64,000 bases of DNA, from NCBI GenBank assembly GCA_050181915.1, contig JBFXCS010000002.1:496001-560000 (forward strand). Reading direction: 5' to 3'. The notes beneath the pieces were generated by a model that ran no database searches, was not told the DNA's origin, and saw nothing but the letters and a program-made list of their open reading frames with translations. Position numbers and translations under genes: made by a program. This document shows positions 1 through 7,879 of this stretch, piece by piece; positions within the stretch are counted from its first letter, which is position 1; each line of letters begins with the position of its first letter. This DNA comes from JBFXCS01 sp050181915. Its GTDB lineage: Bacteria > Actinomycetota > Thermoleophilia > Miltoncostaeales > Miltoncostaeaceae.

Positions 1-205
1 AGCGCGCAGGGGCGGGACGGGTCCGCCGAAAGGTTGCTCGCCAGTGGTGCTGGTGCGGAACTCGCCGCTACAGCGCATGCCACGGGGCGATCTCCGAGGC
101 CAGCGAACTCACGGCCGTAGGCCTCGGCGGCTGACCCGGCCGGCGCCCGCCGGCGCGTTGCGAACACCCGCGTCCACGTCAGCGGCGCCGGTTAGGGTGG
201 GCTTC

Positions 206-440
206 ATGGCCACCTCCGTGACGCTTCCCAACGGCGAGGGCGAGTTGCCCTTCGCACGCACCCTGTTCGAGGCATGCGATCGGCTCCGCGGGCATGTGGA
301 GTTGGCCGAGTACAACACTTGGTGCTCGGCCTGATCTTCCTGAAGCACATCTCCGACGCCTTCGAGCGCCGGCGCGCCGCACTCGACGCCGAGACCGGCC
401 GCCCCGAGTCCGCCCTCTACACCGAGGAGGGCGCGAGCGG
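206..440 (+). pseudogene. N-terminal remnant of a type I restriction methyltransferase (HsdM)
   Basis: Frame 206-318 gives a start typical of HsdM, with FEACDRLRGHVELAEYN. The homology then continues one frame over from about 319 as LVLGLIFLKHISDAFERRRA, the well-known HsdM N-terminal helical segment. A loss of one base near 315-319 explains the switch. Similarity ends near EEGAS at about 440, where an IS481 remnant begins, so the catalytic N6-adenine methylase domain is missing. TAGGGT at 193-198, 7 nt before the ATG, looks like a leaderless -10 element. No hsdS or hsdR is visible. The product cannot be functional. Confidence 0.75.
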
Positions 441-830
441 TGCGGTCCGCTGTGGATGCGGTGGCCGACCCGTTCGATGCGGCCGAGCTTCTTGACGTCG
501 ATGTGGATCAGCTCGCCGGGATGGGCGCCGTCGTGGGTGGCGGGTAGGCAGTTAAGGCCCGAGCGGGTGAGCACCGCCCGCACGGTGCGCTCGGCAACGC
601 CGAAGTCGCCGCGATGCGGGTGCCACTGAACCGCAGTTCGCGCAGCGCGCAGATCGCGTCCTCAACCTCGGCCGGTGTCCGGTGGGCAGCCGGGTGGGCT
701 GCCGGGGGGCGGTCCTCCAGGTCGTGGTCGCCGGCCCGCCGGCGGCGCCCAGCCACTCCCGGGCGCGGCGCTCGTTCAGGCCGGCCGCCTCGGCGGCCTG
801 CCTGAGCGTCCATCCCTCATCCTCGACGGC
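441..830 (-). mobile_element. Degraded IS481-family transposase remnant
   Basis: The reverse strand carries pieces of an IS481-type transposase in two frames. One has an N-terminal helix-turn-helix-like part (TPAEVEDAICALRELRF, about 590-680). The other has the start of the catalytic core (HPGELIHIDVKKLGRI, about 480-530), where the family normally has its first catalytic Asp in HVDVKKLG. The frame changes within 570-620 and the DDE domain stops at about 441, against the HsdM fragment. No terminal inverted repeats were found. It is probably an old insertion that broke hsdM and then decayed. Confidence 0.7.
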
Positions 831-929
831 ACAACAACCGTCGTGAGGCCGGGCACGTCCTGGCGTTCTGATGAAGTGTCACCGCCGGGTCTCCTCTTGG
901 CAGGTTGCTCGGCTCGCAACCCGAAGCCT

Positions 930-2027
930 CTAGTGCAGCGCCGGCTGGTAGTGCTCGGCGAACACCTTGGCGACGAGCTCGCCGCGCGAGGACACGCCGA
1001 CCTTCTCGAAGATCGCCTTCACGTGGTCGCGCACCGTGTGGAGGGAGAGGTGGAGGGAGCTCGCGATCTCCCGCGTGGAGCGGCCGCGGGCGATGAGCTG
1101 GACGACCTCCTGCTCGCGTCGGGAGAGCCCGTAGGCGGTGACGATGAGCGGGGCGATCTCGGCGGCGCGGGCAGGCTCGATGACCAGTCCCGTGTCGCCG
1201 ATGCCGCCGTCGGCGAGCCGCAGCGAGGAAGCGTGCACGACCAGCCAGCGGCCCGAGCGGGAGCGCACCCGCAGCCGCGCCTGCCCGTCCTCGCGGCCCT
1301 GCGCGATGGCGCGGGCGCGCGCCACGGTGGCCGTCACCTGGGTGGGCAGCGGGATGCCGTCCGCCGTCAGCGGGCCGACAGGCAGCTCGTCGAGCCACGT
1401 GCGCGCCTGGTCGTTGAGCGATATCAGCACGCCGTCGGGATCGAACATGATCAGCCCGGGCCCCTCGGGCTCGCGTCCCGCGCCCCCGGCGGCGAGCACG
1501 GACGTGCGCCGTAGCGCCTCGGCGATGGGGGCGAGCAGCTCTCCGACGGCGGCGGTCTCGTCGGCCGAGAAGGCCGGCCGGCCTCGCTCGCGCATGAGCG
1601 AGACCAACCCCCAGGTCTCGCCGTCGACCTGGAACGCGGCGCGCAGCTCGTCGTCATAGCCCTGGGGCGCGATGTACTCGCGGTAGCGGGCGCTGCGCCG
1701 GGGACGATCCGCGAGCCTCGCCCGCAGCGTGCCGACCGCCGGCGTCGCGCGCGCCACGTCGCGGTACAGCAGCGCGTCCTCGACCAGGAACTCGCGCTGC
1801 CAGTACGTCTCGCAGTGCCCGCTCTCGATGTTCTCGGCCAGCACCGGTGAGGTGGCCAGGCAGGTGCTGGGGTCGGCGCCGACCCACAGCGCGCCGTCGT
1901 AGGGCACCACCTCGCGCATCGGCCGCACGATCGCCGCGTACAGCTCATCCGCCGTGGTCGCGCCTGCGCACGCCCGGCGAACCGCGTCGATCGCCCGCCG
2001 TGCACCAGCCACGGACGGTATCGGCAT
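930..2027 (-). CDS. LuxR-family transcriptional regulator with GAF/PAS-like sensor region
   Basis: The product is about 365 residues. The C-terminal 65 residues form a LuxR-type helix-turn-helix (LSRREQEVVQLIARGRSTRE, then HTVRDHVKAIFEKVGV). The N-terminal and middle parts look like GAF (VVPYDGALWVG) and PAS (FDPDGVLISLNDQARTWLDE) sensor segments, so it probably senses a small molecule in the cytoplasm. The frame is open further upstream, but I chose the ATG at 2027: AACCCT ends 6 nt before it, fitting the leaderless pattern seen elsewhere. It is divergent from the methyltransferase gene and may control it. The ligand is unknown. Confidence 0.8.
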   Translation of the reverse strand: MPIPSVAGARRAIDAVRRACAGATTADELYAAIVRPMREVVPYDGALWVGADPSTCLATSPVLAENIESGHCETYWQREFLVEDALLYRDVARATPAVGTLRARLADRPRRSARYREYIAPQGYDDELRAAFQVDGETWGLVSLMRERGRPAFSADETAAVGELLAPIAEALRRTSVLAAGGAGREPEGPGLIMFDPDGVLISLNDQARTWLDELPVGPLTADGIPLPTQVTATVARARAIAQGREDGQARLRVRSRSGRWLVVHASSLRLADGGIGDTGLVIEPARAAEIAPLIVTAYGLSRREQEVVQLIARGRSTREIASSLHLSLHTVRDHVKAIFEKVGVSSRGELVAKVFAEHYQPALH

Positions 2028-2157
2028 GACCCGAGGGTTCCACACCGCCCCGGCGGCGGCAACCCCCTCAGATGCGGGATCCCGGCCGCCGCTCACCCCC
2101 GGGCAACCCCGCACGCGTGGGATTGCCCGCGCGCCGTGCGGCGATCACGTTCATCCC

Positions 2158-3222
2158 ATGACCACGAACCCGCACACGGGGGGAGCGATGACGACGCCCG
2201 AGGACACCGGAACGCTGACGCCGGTGCCGCTGATGCAGATCTCGACCGGCTTCTGGGCCTTCAAGACGCTCGCGGCCGCCACCGAGCTCGATCTGTTCAC
2301 GCGCCTGGCCGACGGCGCCGAGGTGACGGCCGAGGGGCTCGCGCGCGAGCTGGGCATCGAGCCGCGGCCGGCGGAGATGCTGCTGACCGGCTGCGCCTCG
2401 CTCGGCCTGCTGGAACGCGGCGAGCACGGCTACCGCAACACGCCGCTCAGCGAGCGCTTCCTGGTGCGCGGCGCCCGCTACGACTTCGGCGGGCTGGTGA
2501 CGATGTTCGACCGGCGGCTGTACCCGGGCTGGGCGAAGCTCACCGAGGCGATCCGGACCAACCGGCCGACCACGTGGGACCCGGAGCGCGAGCGCTCCCT
2601 GTTCGAGCGCGAGGACCCGGCCGTCCTGGAGACCTTCTGGGAGGCGATGCACTCCCTCTCGAGCTTCACCGCCCGCGCGCTCGGAGAGGCGATCGATCTC
2701 GGCCCCGCGACACGGCTGCTCGACGTCGGCGGCGGCTCGGGCGCCTACGCCATCGAGCTCTGCCGGCTGTACCGGTCGCTGTGCGCGACCGTCCTCGATC
2801 TGCCCTACGTGATCGACATCGCGGCCGACAGGATCGCCGATGCCGGGCTGCGCGATCGCATCGCCGTGCACGCCGGCGACTTCTTCGCCGATCCGCTGCC
2901 GCCCGGCCACGACGTGCATCTGTACTCGATGATCATGCACGACTGGAACGAGCAGCACGACCGGCTCCTGCTGCGCAGATCCTTCGAGGCGCTCCCCAGC
3001 GGCGGCGCGATCATCATCAGCGAGCTCCTCGTCGACGACGACAAGACCGGCCCCGCCCCGGCCGCGCTCATGAGCCTCAACATGCTGATCGAGACCGAGG
3101 GCCGCAACTACACCGCATCCGAGTACACCGCGTGGCTGGAGGACGCCGGCTTCACCGAGGTCCGCACCGTCCGCTTCGACGCACCGGGCGCGAACGGCGC
3201 GGTCATCGCCCGCGCGCCATAG
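2158..3222 (+). CDS. SAM-dependent O-methyltransferase (AdoMet_MTase/Methyltransf_2 family)
   Basis: This is a small-molecule methyltransferase of the acetylserotonin/hydroxyindole O-methyltransferase type, 354 residues. The N-terminal region (LMQISTGFWAFKTLAAATEL) is the winged-helix dimerisation domain. The SAM-binding glycine loop is LLDVGGGSGAYAIE. YSMIMHDWNE holds the His-Asp pair typical of the catalytic region, followed by LPSGGAIIISELLVDD. Two starts are possible. ATG 2158 has CACGTT ending 6 nt upstream, like other leaderless genes here. ATG 2188 has GGGGGAG just upstream. I prefer 2158 but cannot exclude 2188. The substrate cannot be read from sequence. Confidence 0.85.
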   Translation: MTTNPHTGGAMTTPEDTGTLTPVPLMQISTGFWAFKTLAAATELDLFTRLADGAEVTAEGLARELGIEPRPAEMLLTGCASLGLLERGEHGYRNTPLSERFLVRGARYDFGGLVTMFDRRLYPGWAKLTEAIRTNRPTTWDPERERSLFEREDPAVLETFWEAMHSLSSFTARALGEAIDLGPATRLLDVGGGSGAYAIELCRLYRSLCATVLDLPYVIDIAADRIADAGLRDRIAVHAGDFFADPLPPGHDVHLYSMIMHDWNEQHDRLLLRRSFEALPSGGAIIISELLVDDDKTGPAPAALMSLNMLIETEGRNYTASEYTAWLEDAGFTEVRTVRFDAPGANGAVIARAP

Positions 3223-3260
3223 CCGGCGCCCGGATTACTCGCCGAGTCCAGCCCGGACGC

Positions 3261-3296
3261 CCGTCCGTCCGCGGCGCGGGCACCGCGGACGGACGG
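3261..3296. terminator. Bidirectional terminator hairpin between convergent genes
   Basis: There is a perfect 14-bp stem (arms 3261-3274 and 3283-3296, CCGTCCGTCCGCGG) with an 8-nt loop. It lies between the converging methyltransferase and alkaline phosphatase genes. There is no T-run on either side, as is usual in high-GC actinobacteria. Confidence 0.75.
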
Positions 3297-3323
3297 CTGC
3301 GCATCGCATCGCGTCGAAGCGGG

Positions 3324-4724
3324 TCAGCCCCTGCCCTGCAGGACCCGGAACAGGTCCGTGTGGTCGTTGGTCCCGAGGACCGCGAGACCACCGGGGCCCT
3401 TGGCCCACACGGGCACGACCGCGCCGGTGTGCTGCTGGCTGGGGGGCGTCGCGGTGGGGGCGGCGCCCTCCCCGCCGTAGCCGGCGGTGCCGTAGGTGAG
3501 GGACAGGGTCTGGCCGTCCCTGGTCAGGACGTTGGTCGAGTAGCCGGCGGGCAGGCCGCTCCCGCTCGCGTCCTCCGACACGATCTGGCTGGTGTGCGCG
3601 TGGTCGCCGGTCACCACGATCAGGGTGTCGGGGTGCTCACGCTGGTAGGCGAGCGCGACGCCGATGGCCTCGTCGAACGCCACCGTCTCGCCGATCTGCC
3701 CGCATGCGTTGGTCGCGTGGTCCTGCTTGTCGATCGAGGCGCCCTCCACCTGGAGGAAGAACCCGCGCGGGTTGTCGAGCAGATCGAGCGCCTTGGCGGT
3801 GAGGTCGGACAGGCTCGGCTCGTTCGCCGGGCGCTGGTCCTCCGTGCAGGCGACCGGGTCGTTCCCCTTGCCGAGGGACGACTTCGGGCCGCTCCACTCG
3901 AGGGACAGGTTGCCGGAGTTGAACAGGCCGAGCACGCGCCGGCCCTTCTTCACCTCGGCGAGGCCCTCGGCGTCGCTGACGTAGGTGTACCCCTTGCCCT
4001 GCGCCGACTCGATCACCGTCTTCCCGGCGTCCGGGCCGCCCGTGATCGTCTGCTCGAAGCGGGCGCGCCCGCCGCCGAGCAGGACGTCCACCTCGTGATC
4101 GATCTCCTGCTCCGCGATGGAGCCCAGGCCGCCGTTCTCCTTCTTCGCCTCCGGGCAGGTGGCCAGGTCGGCGGGCCCCTGGCAACCGCGCAGGTTGACG
4201 TGCGCGGCGAGCACCGCCGGCGTCGCGTCGGTGATCTCCGCGGTAGAGACGCTGCCGACCCTCTTGCCGCGCTTCTGCGCGAGCTCCAGCACCGTCGGAT
4301 AGTCCTCGCCGGGGACCTCCTCGCCGCTGCTGGGGCCCTGGGAGATCCGCTCGTCGATCGTCTTCTCGCCGGTCGCCCACTGGGTGCCGGTGGACGCCGA
4401 GTCGGGGTCGTAGTCGGGCAGGTACGGCGGACCGTCGCCCGGCTTCACCGTCCAGGTCGTGCTGAAGCCGGTCAGCGGCAGCCGGTCGACGTTCAGCTCG
4501 TTCTCGACCCCCTGGTAGTAGCGGGCGGCGGTGATCTCCTGCGTGCCGAGGCCGTCGCCCAGGAAGAAGATCACGTTGTTCGCCTTCTTCGTGCCGAGCG
4601 CCTCGACGACGGCGCGCTCGGTTCCCCCATGACCGAAGAAGCCGCCGGCGGCAGCGGTGCCCACTCCGAGCACGCCGACCGCCAGGGATGCGGCGACGAC
4701 GACACTGCGTCGGGACCGTCTCAC
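3324..4724 (-). CDS. phoA: Secreted alkaline phosphatase (PhoA family)
   Basis: This is a phosphomonoesterase of 466 residues, usual for the family. It has an N-terminal signal peptide (RRSRRSVVVAASLAVGVLGV) and is exported. Family motifs are all present: FFLGDGLG with the first metal Asp, DSASTGTQWATGEKT with the nucleophilic Ser, VEGASIDKQDHATN and VTGDHAHTSQ with metal ligands, and QQHTG near the C-terminus with the last His. The start is GTG with GGAGG 6 nt upstream. A conventional Pho box was not recognised in 4725-4892, and that gap holds no other gene. Confidence 0.93.
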   Translation of the reverse strand: MRRSRRSVVVAASLAVGVLGVGTAAAGGFFGHGGTERAVVEALGTKKANNVIFFLGDGLGTQEITAARYYQGVENELNVDRLPLTGFSTTWTVKPGDGPPYLPDYDPDSASTGTQWATGEKTIDERISQGPSSGEEVPGEDYPTVLELAQKRGKRVGSVSTAEITDATPAVLAAHVNLRGCQGPADLATCPEAKKENGGLGSIAEQEIDHEVDVLLGGGRARFEQTITGGPDAGKTVIESAQGKGYTYVSDAEGLAEVKKGRRVLGLFNSGNLSLEWSGPKSSLGKGNDPVACTEDQRPANEPSLSDLTAKALDLLDNPRGFFLQVEGASIDKQDHATNACGQIGETVAFDEAIGVALAYQREHPDTLIVVTGDHAHTSQIVSEDASGSGLPAGYSTNVLTRDGQTLSLTYGTAGYGGEGAAPTATPPSQQHTGAVVPVWAKGPGGLAVLGTNDHTDLFRVLQGRG

Positions 4725-4892
4725 TCGATGCCTCCGCGTTCGTGGATTCCGGTTCCCTCCCCCCGGCGGTCGACCGTACGAACGGGACGGTTACACCGGG
4801 GTGTGGCCTCCGTGACAGCGGGTCTCACGGCACGCATCGCCGGCCCTCTCTCGGGGCCCGGCCCCGGGGCTACTCGGGCGAGACGCCCGTCG

Positions 4893-5999
4893 TCAACCGG
4901 CCTGCGGCGGCGCGGCGGGCAGCCGCACGGTGGCGCGAAGCCCTCCCTCGGTGCGGGGGGCGAGGGTGAGGGTCCCGTCGTGCGCCTGGACGATGCTCCT
5001 GACGATCGCCAGGCCGAGGCCGACGCCGGCGTGGTCGGTGCGGATGCGTCTGCTGCCGCGCTGGAACGGCTCGGCGAGCGTGGCGACCAGCTGGGGGGTG
5101 AGCTGCTCGCCGGTGTTCTCGACCGTGAGCGCCGCTCCCCCGGGGTGAGCGCCGGTCGTGACCCACACGGTGCCGCGGTCGGGCAGGTTGTGGACGATCG
5201 CGTTGTGCACGAGGTTCATCGCCATCTGCAGCAGCAGGGCGGGTGAGCCGACGGTGGGGGTCATGTCGCCGGAGGTCTCGATGGTGGCGCCGCGCCGCTC
5301 CGCGAGGGGCAGCAGCGACTCGGTGGCCTCCTCGGCGATGAGGGACAGGTCGGCGTGCTCGCGGACGAATGACCGCTGATCGGCGCGGCTGAGCAGGAGC
5401 AGCGCCTCGGTGAGGTCGATCGCCCGGGTGTTGACCGCGCGGAGGCGGTCGATGAGCTCGTCGTCGTCGCGGCTCGGATCCTTGCGGGCCACGTCGAGCA
5501 GCGTCTGCGTGACCGCCAGCGGGGTGCGCAGCTCGTGGGAGGCGTTGGCGGCGAACCGCTGCTGCTCCGCGACCTGCGCCTCGAGGCGCGCGAGCATGGC
5601 GTCGAAGGCGTCGGCGAGCTCGCGGAACTCGTCCCGGCGGCCATGCAGCCGGATGCGGTGGGAGAGCGATCCGCTCGCGGCCAGGCGCGTGGCGTCGGTG
5701 ATGCGGTCCAGCGGGGTGAGCATCCGGCCGGCCAGGATCCAGCCGCCCAGGAGGCCGAACACCAGCAGGAAGGCCAGCGCGATGGCCGCCTTCGGGGCGA
5801 AGGCGTCGAGCAGGTCGGAGCGGTTGGGGATGAAGGGGGCGGGCGCGCGATCGGGCCCCACCAGGATCACCCTGTCGGGTACGTAGCGCAGCAGGAACAC
5901 CCACACGACCGCGAGCAGCAGGGCTCCCGCCACCATCAGGAAGCCGGCGTAGCTGAGGGTGAGCTTGAGGCGGACGCTCAGGCCGGGGGATCTATCCAC
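4893..5999 (-). CDS. vanS: Sensor histidine kinase VanS (glycopeptide/cell-wall stress sensor)
   Basis: Membrane histidine kinase of 368 residues. There are two transmembrane segments (about 13-38 and 70-90) around a very short extracellular loop, then HAMP (about 92-140), HisKA with phospho-acceptor His155 in NASHELRTP, and HATPase with N-box NLVHNAIVHN and G-box HAGVGLGLAIV. The start SVRLKLTLSYAGF and the short sensor loop resemble actinomycete VanS proteins. It overlaps the end of vanR by 8 bp, so the two are co-transcribed as vanR-vanS. It should phosphorylate VanR in response to glycopeptide or its lipid II complex; the exact inducer is not readable. Confidence 0.93.
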   Translation of the reverse strand: MDRSPGLSVRLKLTLSYAGFLMVAGALLLAVVWVFLLRYVPDRVILVGPDRAPAPFIPNRSDLLDAFAPKAAIALAFLLVFGLLGGWILAGRMLTPLDRITDATRLAASGSLSHRIRLHGRRDEFRELADAFDAMLARLEAQVAEQQRFAANASHELRTPLAVTQTLLDVARKDPSRDDDELIDRLRAVNTRAIDLTEALLLLSRADQRSFVREHADLSLIAEEATESLLPLAERRGATIETSGDMTPTVGSPALLLQMAMNLVHNAIVHNLPDRGTVWVTTGAHPGGAALTVENTGEQLTPQLVATLAEPFQRGSRRIRTDHAGVGLGLAIVRSIVQAHDGTLTLAPRTEGGLRATVRLPAAPPQAG

Positions 6000-6675
6000 G
6001 GTCCCCTTCCCCGCGCCCGCCGTCGATGCGGTACCCGGCGCCGGGCACGGTGGCGATGATCCAGGGCTCGCCGAGGCGCTTGCGCAGCGCCGAGACCGTG
6101 ATGCGCACCGCGTTGGTGAACGGGTCCGCGTTCCGATCCCAGGCCCGCTCCAGCAGCTCCTCCGCGCTGACGACGCCGCCCTCGGCGGCGACCAGGACCT
6201 CGAGCACCGCGAACTGCTTGCGGGTGAGCGGGACGTAGCGGCCGTCGCGGTAGACCTCGCGGCGGAACGGGTCGAGGCGCAGGCCGGCGATCTCGCGCAC
6301 GGGCGGGCGGTGGTGGGCGCGGCGGCGGTCGAGCGCCCTGAGGCGGAGCACGAGCTCGCGGAGCTCGAACGGCTTCGTGAGGTAGTCGTCGGCGCCGAGC
6401 CCGAACCCGGAGGCCTTGTCGTCGAGACGGTCGGCGGCGGTCAGCATGAGGATCGGCATGCCGCTGCCGGAGGCGACGATCCGTCCGGCGATCTCGTCGC
6501 CGGACGGCCCGGGGATGTCCCGGTCGAGGACGGCGATGTCATAGGCGTTGGCGCCCAGCAGCTCCAGGGCGGTGTCGCCGTCACCCGCGATGTCCGCCGC
6601 GATCGCCTCCAGCCGCAGCCCGTCGCGGATGGCCTCCGCCAGATAGGGCTCGTCCTCGACGAGCAGCACGCGCAT
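5992..6675 (-). CDS. vanR: Response regulator VanR (OmpR/PhoB family)
   Basis: Of 227 residues, the receiver domain (1-120) has the acidic pair E7/D8, phospho-acceptor Asp51 in AVLDRDIPG, and the switch Lys in YLTKPFELREL. The C-terminal winged helix (about 130-220) carries NAVRITVSALRKRLG. It is transcribed divergently from the van enzyme genes, and the presumed operator for that operon begins 24 bp from its start codon. Its ATG has TAGCAT ending 6 nt upstream and no Shine-Dalgarno, so it looks leaderless. OmpR-type regulators bind direct repeats about 10-11 bp apart, which matches the half-sites found in front of the four van transcription units. Confidence 0.93.
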   Translation of the reverse strand: MRVLLVEDEPYLAEAIRDGLRLEAIAADIAGDGDTALELLGANAYDIAVLDRDIPGPSGDEIAGRIVASGSGMPILMLTAADRLDDKASGFGLGADDYLTKPFELRELVLRLRALDRRRAHHRPPVREIAGLRLDPFRREVYRDGRYVPLTRKQFAVLEVLVAAEGGVVSAEELLERAWDRNADPFTNAVRITVSALRKRLGEPWIIATVPGAGYRIDGGRGEGDRG

Positions 6676-6681
6676 CCGCCG

Positions 6682-6687
6682 ATGCTA
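6682..6687 (-). promoter_or_regulatory. -10 element of leaderless vanR promoter
   Basis: TAGCAT on the reverse strand fits TANNNT and lies 6 nt before the vanR ATG, so transcription probably starts at the A of the start codon. The -35 region falls within the reverse complement of the operator half-sites, which suggests VanR also acts on its own gene. Confidence 0.6.
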
Positions 6688-6698
6688 ACCGAGCCGCG

Positions 6699-6762
6699 CA
6701 TATCGTCGGCATATCGGAAACCGCATACGCGCCGGCAACGCCGCCGGCCCTGAGATGGCGGC
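6699..6762 (+). promoter_or_regulatory. Van operator/promoter copy 1 (leader ORF and D,D-carboxypeptidase)
   Basis: Half-sites CATATCG (6699), CATATCG (6710) and CATACG (6724) are spaced 11 and 14 bp, followed by the invariant block CATACGCGCCGGCAACGC. The last half-site starts exactly 39 nt before the GTG at 6763. TGAGAT ends 6 nt before that GTG and is the likely -10 of a leaderless transcript. By analogy with OmpR-type activators, VanR would bind the half-sites upstream of and across -35. Confidence 0.8.
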
Positions 6763-6840
6763 GTGACCTCCAGTGAGCCGGGACGAACAGCGGTCCGCGC
6801 CCGATCGACCGTCCCCGTCGGCTCCGCCCGTGCGGCATGA
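6763..6840 (+). CDS. Short leader ORF (25 aa) translationally coupled to the carboxypeptidase
   Basis: GTG at 6763 lies at the same position relative to the operator as the start codons of vanH, the dioxygenase and vanY. It opens a 25-residue frame whose TGA overlaps the ATG of the next gene (ATGA, 6837-6840). Its first residues (TSSEPGRTA) resemble the VanH (IRGEPRRTA) and VanY (THGEPART) N-termini, so the repeat unit seems to extend into coding sequence. It could be a true leader peptide, or a former N-terminus cut off by a frameshift. No function is assigned. Confidence 0.5.
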   Translation: MTSSEPGRTAVRARSTVPVGSARAA

Positions 6841-7871
6841 GCACGAGGCCGCGGCCGCGCCGCGGGACGGCGGCCCTGTACCGTCGCCGCCGCCGACGCG
6901 CGCTGATCGGCGCGATCATCGCCCTCCTCCTCGCGGCCGCGGCCTTCGCGCCGCCCCTCCACCTGCTCGACGACGGCGGCCGCGGCTCCCCGCCCGACCT
7001 CTCGGGCAGCGGCGCGCCGCGCGACGACGCGGACAGCGCCTACCTGTCGACGGACGGATGGCCGCTTCAGGGCCAGGGGGCGTACGTGATCGGCGACGGC
7101 CGGCCGGCGGTGAGCCCCCACCAGCGGCCGGTCCCGATCGCCAGCGTGGCGAAGGTGATGACCGCCTACCTCGTGCTCAAGCACCATCCGCTGCGGGCCG
7201 GCGAGAGCGGCCCGCTGTTCACGGTCACCCAGGACGACGTCGAGGACACCGAGGCGAGGCTCCGAGGGGGCCAGTCGGTGGTCCCCGTCAGCGCCGGCGA
7301 GCAGCTCACCGAGCGGGATGCCCTCATGGCGATCCTGCTGCCGTCGGCGAACAACGTCGCGGTGCTCGTCGCGCGTCAGGTCTCCGGCAGCGTCCCCGCC
7401 TTCGTCGAGGAGATGAACCGCACCGCGCGCGAGCTGGGGATGTCCCAGACGACCTACACCGATCCGAGCGGATACGACGACGGCACGGTGTCGACGGCCC
7501 TCGACCAGCTGCGCCTGGCGCGGGTGGTGGCCGAGGACGAGACGCTGGCGGCCATGATGGCCACCCGCACCCACTGGCTGCCGGTCGCCGGCGAGGTGAC
7601 CAACACCAACGCCCTGCTCGGCCATGACGGCTTCGTCGGCATGAAGACCGGCTCGCACCAGGCGGCCGGCGGCTGCCTGATGTTCCGGGTCGTGTGGCCC
7701 ACCGGCGGCGGCGACGTGACGCTGATCGGCGTGGTGCTCGGCCAGCGGGGGGACAGCCTGATCACCGCGGGACACGATGCGGCCGAGCAGCTGGCGGACC
7801 GCCTGGCGCCGGAGGCGTATCGCCCGCATATCGAAAACCCCATACGCGCCGGCAACGCCCCGCCGCCTTGA
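6837..7871 (+). CDS. Serine D-Ala-D-Ala carboxypeptidase, DacA/PBP5 family (peptidase S11)
   Basis: Of 344 residues, an N-terminal membrane anchor or signal (about 20-40) precedes the penicillin-binding catalytic domain. The active-site motifs are S103-V-A-K106, S170-A-N172 and K270-T-G272. The enzyme acts outside the membrane and removes the terminal D-Ala from peptidoglycan stem pentapeptides. In a van regulon this would eliminate residual vancomycin targets, the task of VanY in other clusters. It lies first downstream of van operator 1. Its last 14 codons are themselves operator copy 2, and its stop codon sits in the -10 region of the vanH promoter. Confidence 0.88.
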   Translation: MSTRPRPRRGTAALYRRRRRRALIGAIIALLLAAAAFAPPLHLLDDGGRGSPPDLSGSGAPRDDADSAYLSTDGWPLQGQGAYVIGDGRPAVSPHQRPVPIASVAKVMTAYLVLKHHPLRAGESGPLFTVTQDDVEDTEARLRGGQSVVPVSAGEQLTERDALMAILLPSANNVAVLVARQVSGSVPAFVEEMNRTARELGMSQTTYTDPSGYDDGTVSTALDQLRLARVVAEDETLAAMMATRTHWLPVAGEVTNTNALLGHDGFVGMKTGSHQAAGGCLMFRVVWPTGGGDVTLIGVVLGQRGDSLITAGHDAAEQLADRLAPEAYRPHIENPIRAGNAPPP

Positions 7872-7879
7872 CTGGATGC
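7816..7879 (+). promoter_or_regulatory. Van operator/promoter copy 2 (vanHAX-murF)
   Basis: Half-sites are CGTATCG (7816), CATATCG (7827) and CATACG (7841), with the same 11/14-bp spacing. The invariant block follows, and the vanH ATG lies 39 nt after the start of the third half-site. TTGACT ends 6 nt before the ATG and is the probable -10. The unit is embedded in the 3' end of the carboxypeptidase gene. Confidence 0.8.

Noticed and set aside
2136..5246. A 1036-codon open frame on the forward strand
   Set aside because: It crosses the methyltransferase in another frame and then reads antisense through phoA and vanS; its Arg/Ala-rich sequence is a shadow of the GC-rich codon pattern of those genes.
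7816..7871. A conserved peptide tail (IRAGNAPPP) at the end of the carboxypeptidase
   Set aside because: These codons are just operator copy 2 read in frame; the same bases occur outside coding regions in copies 1, 3 and 4.
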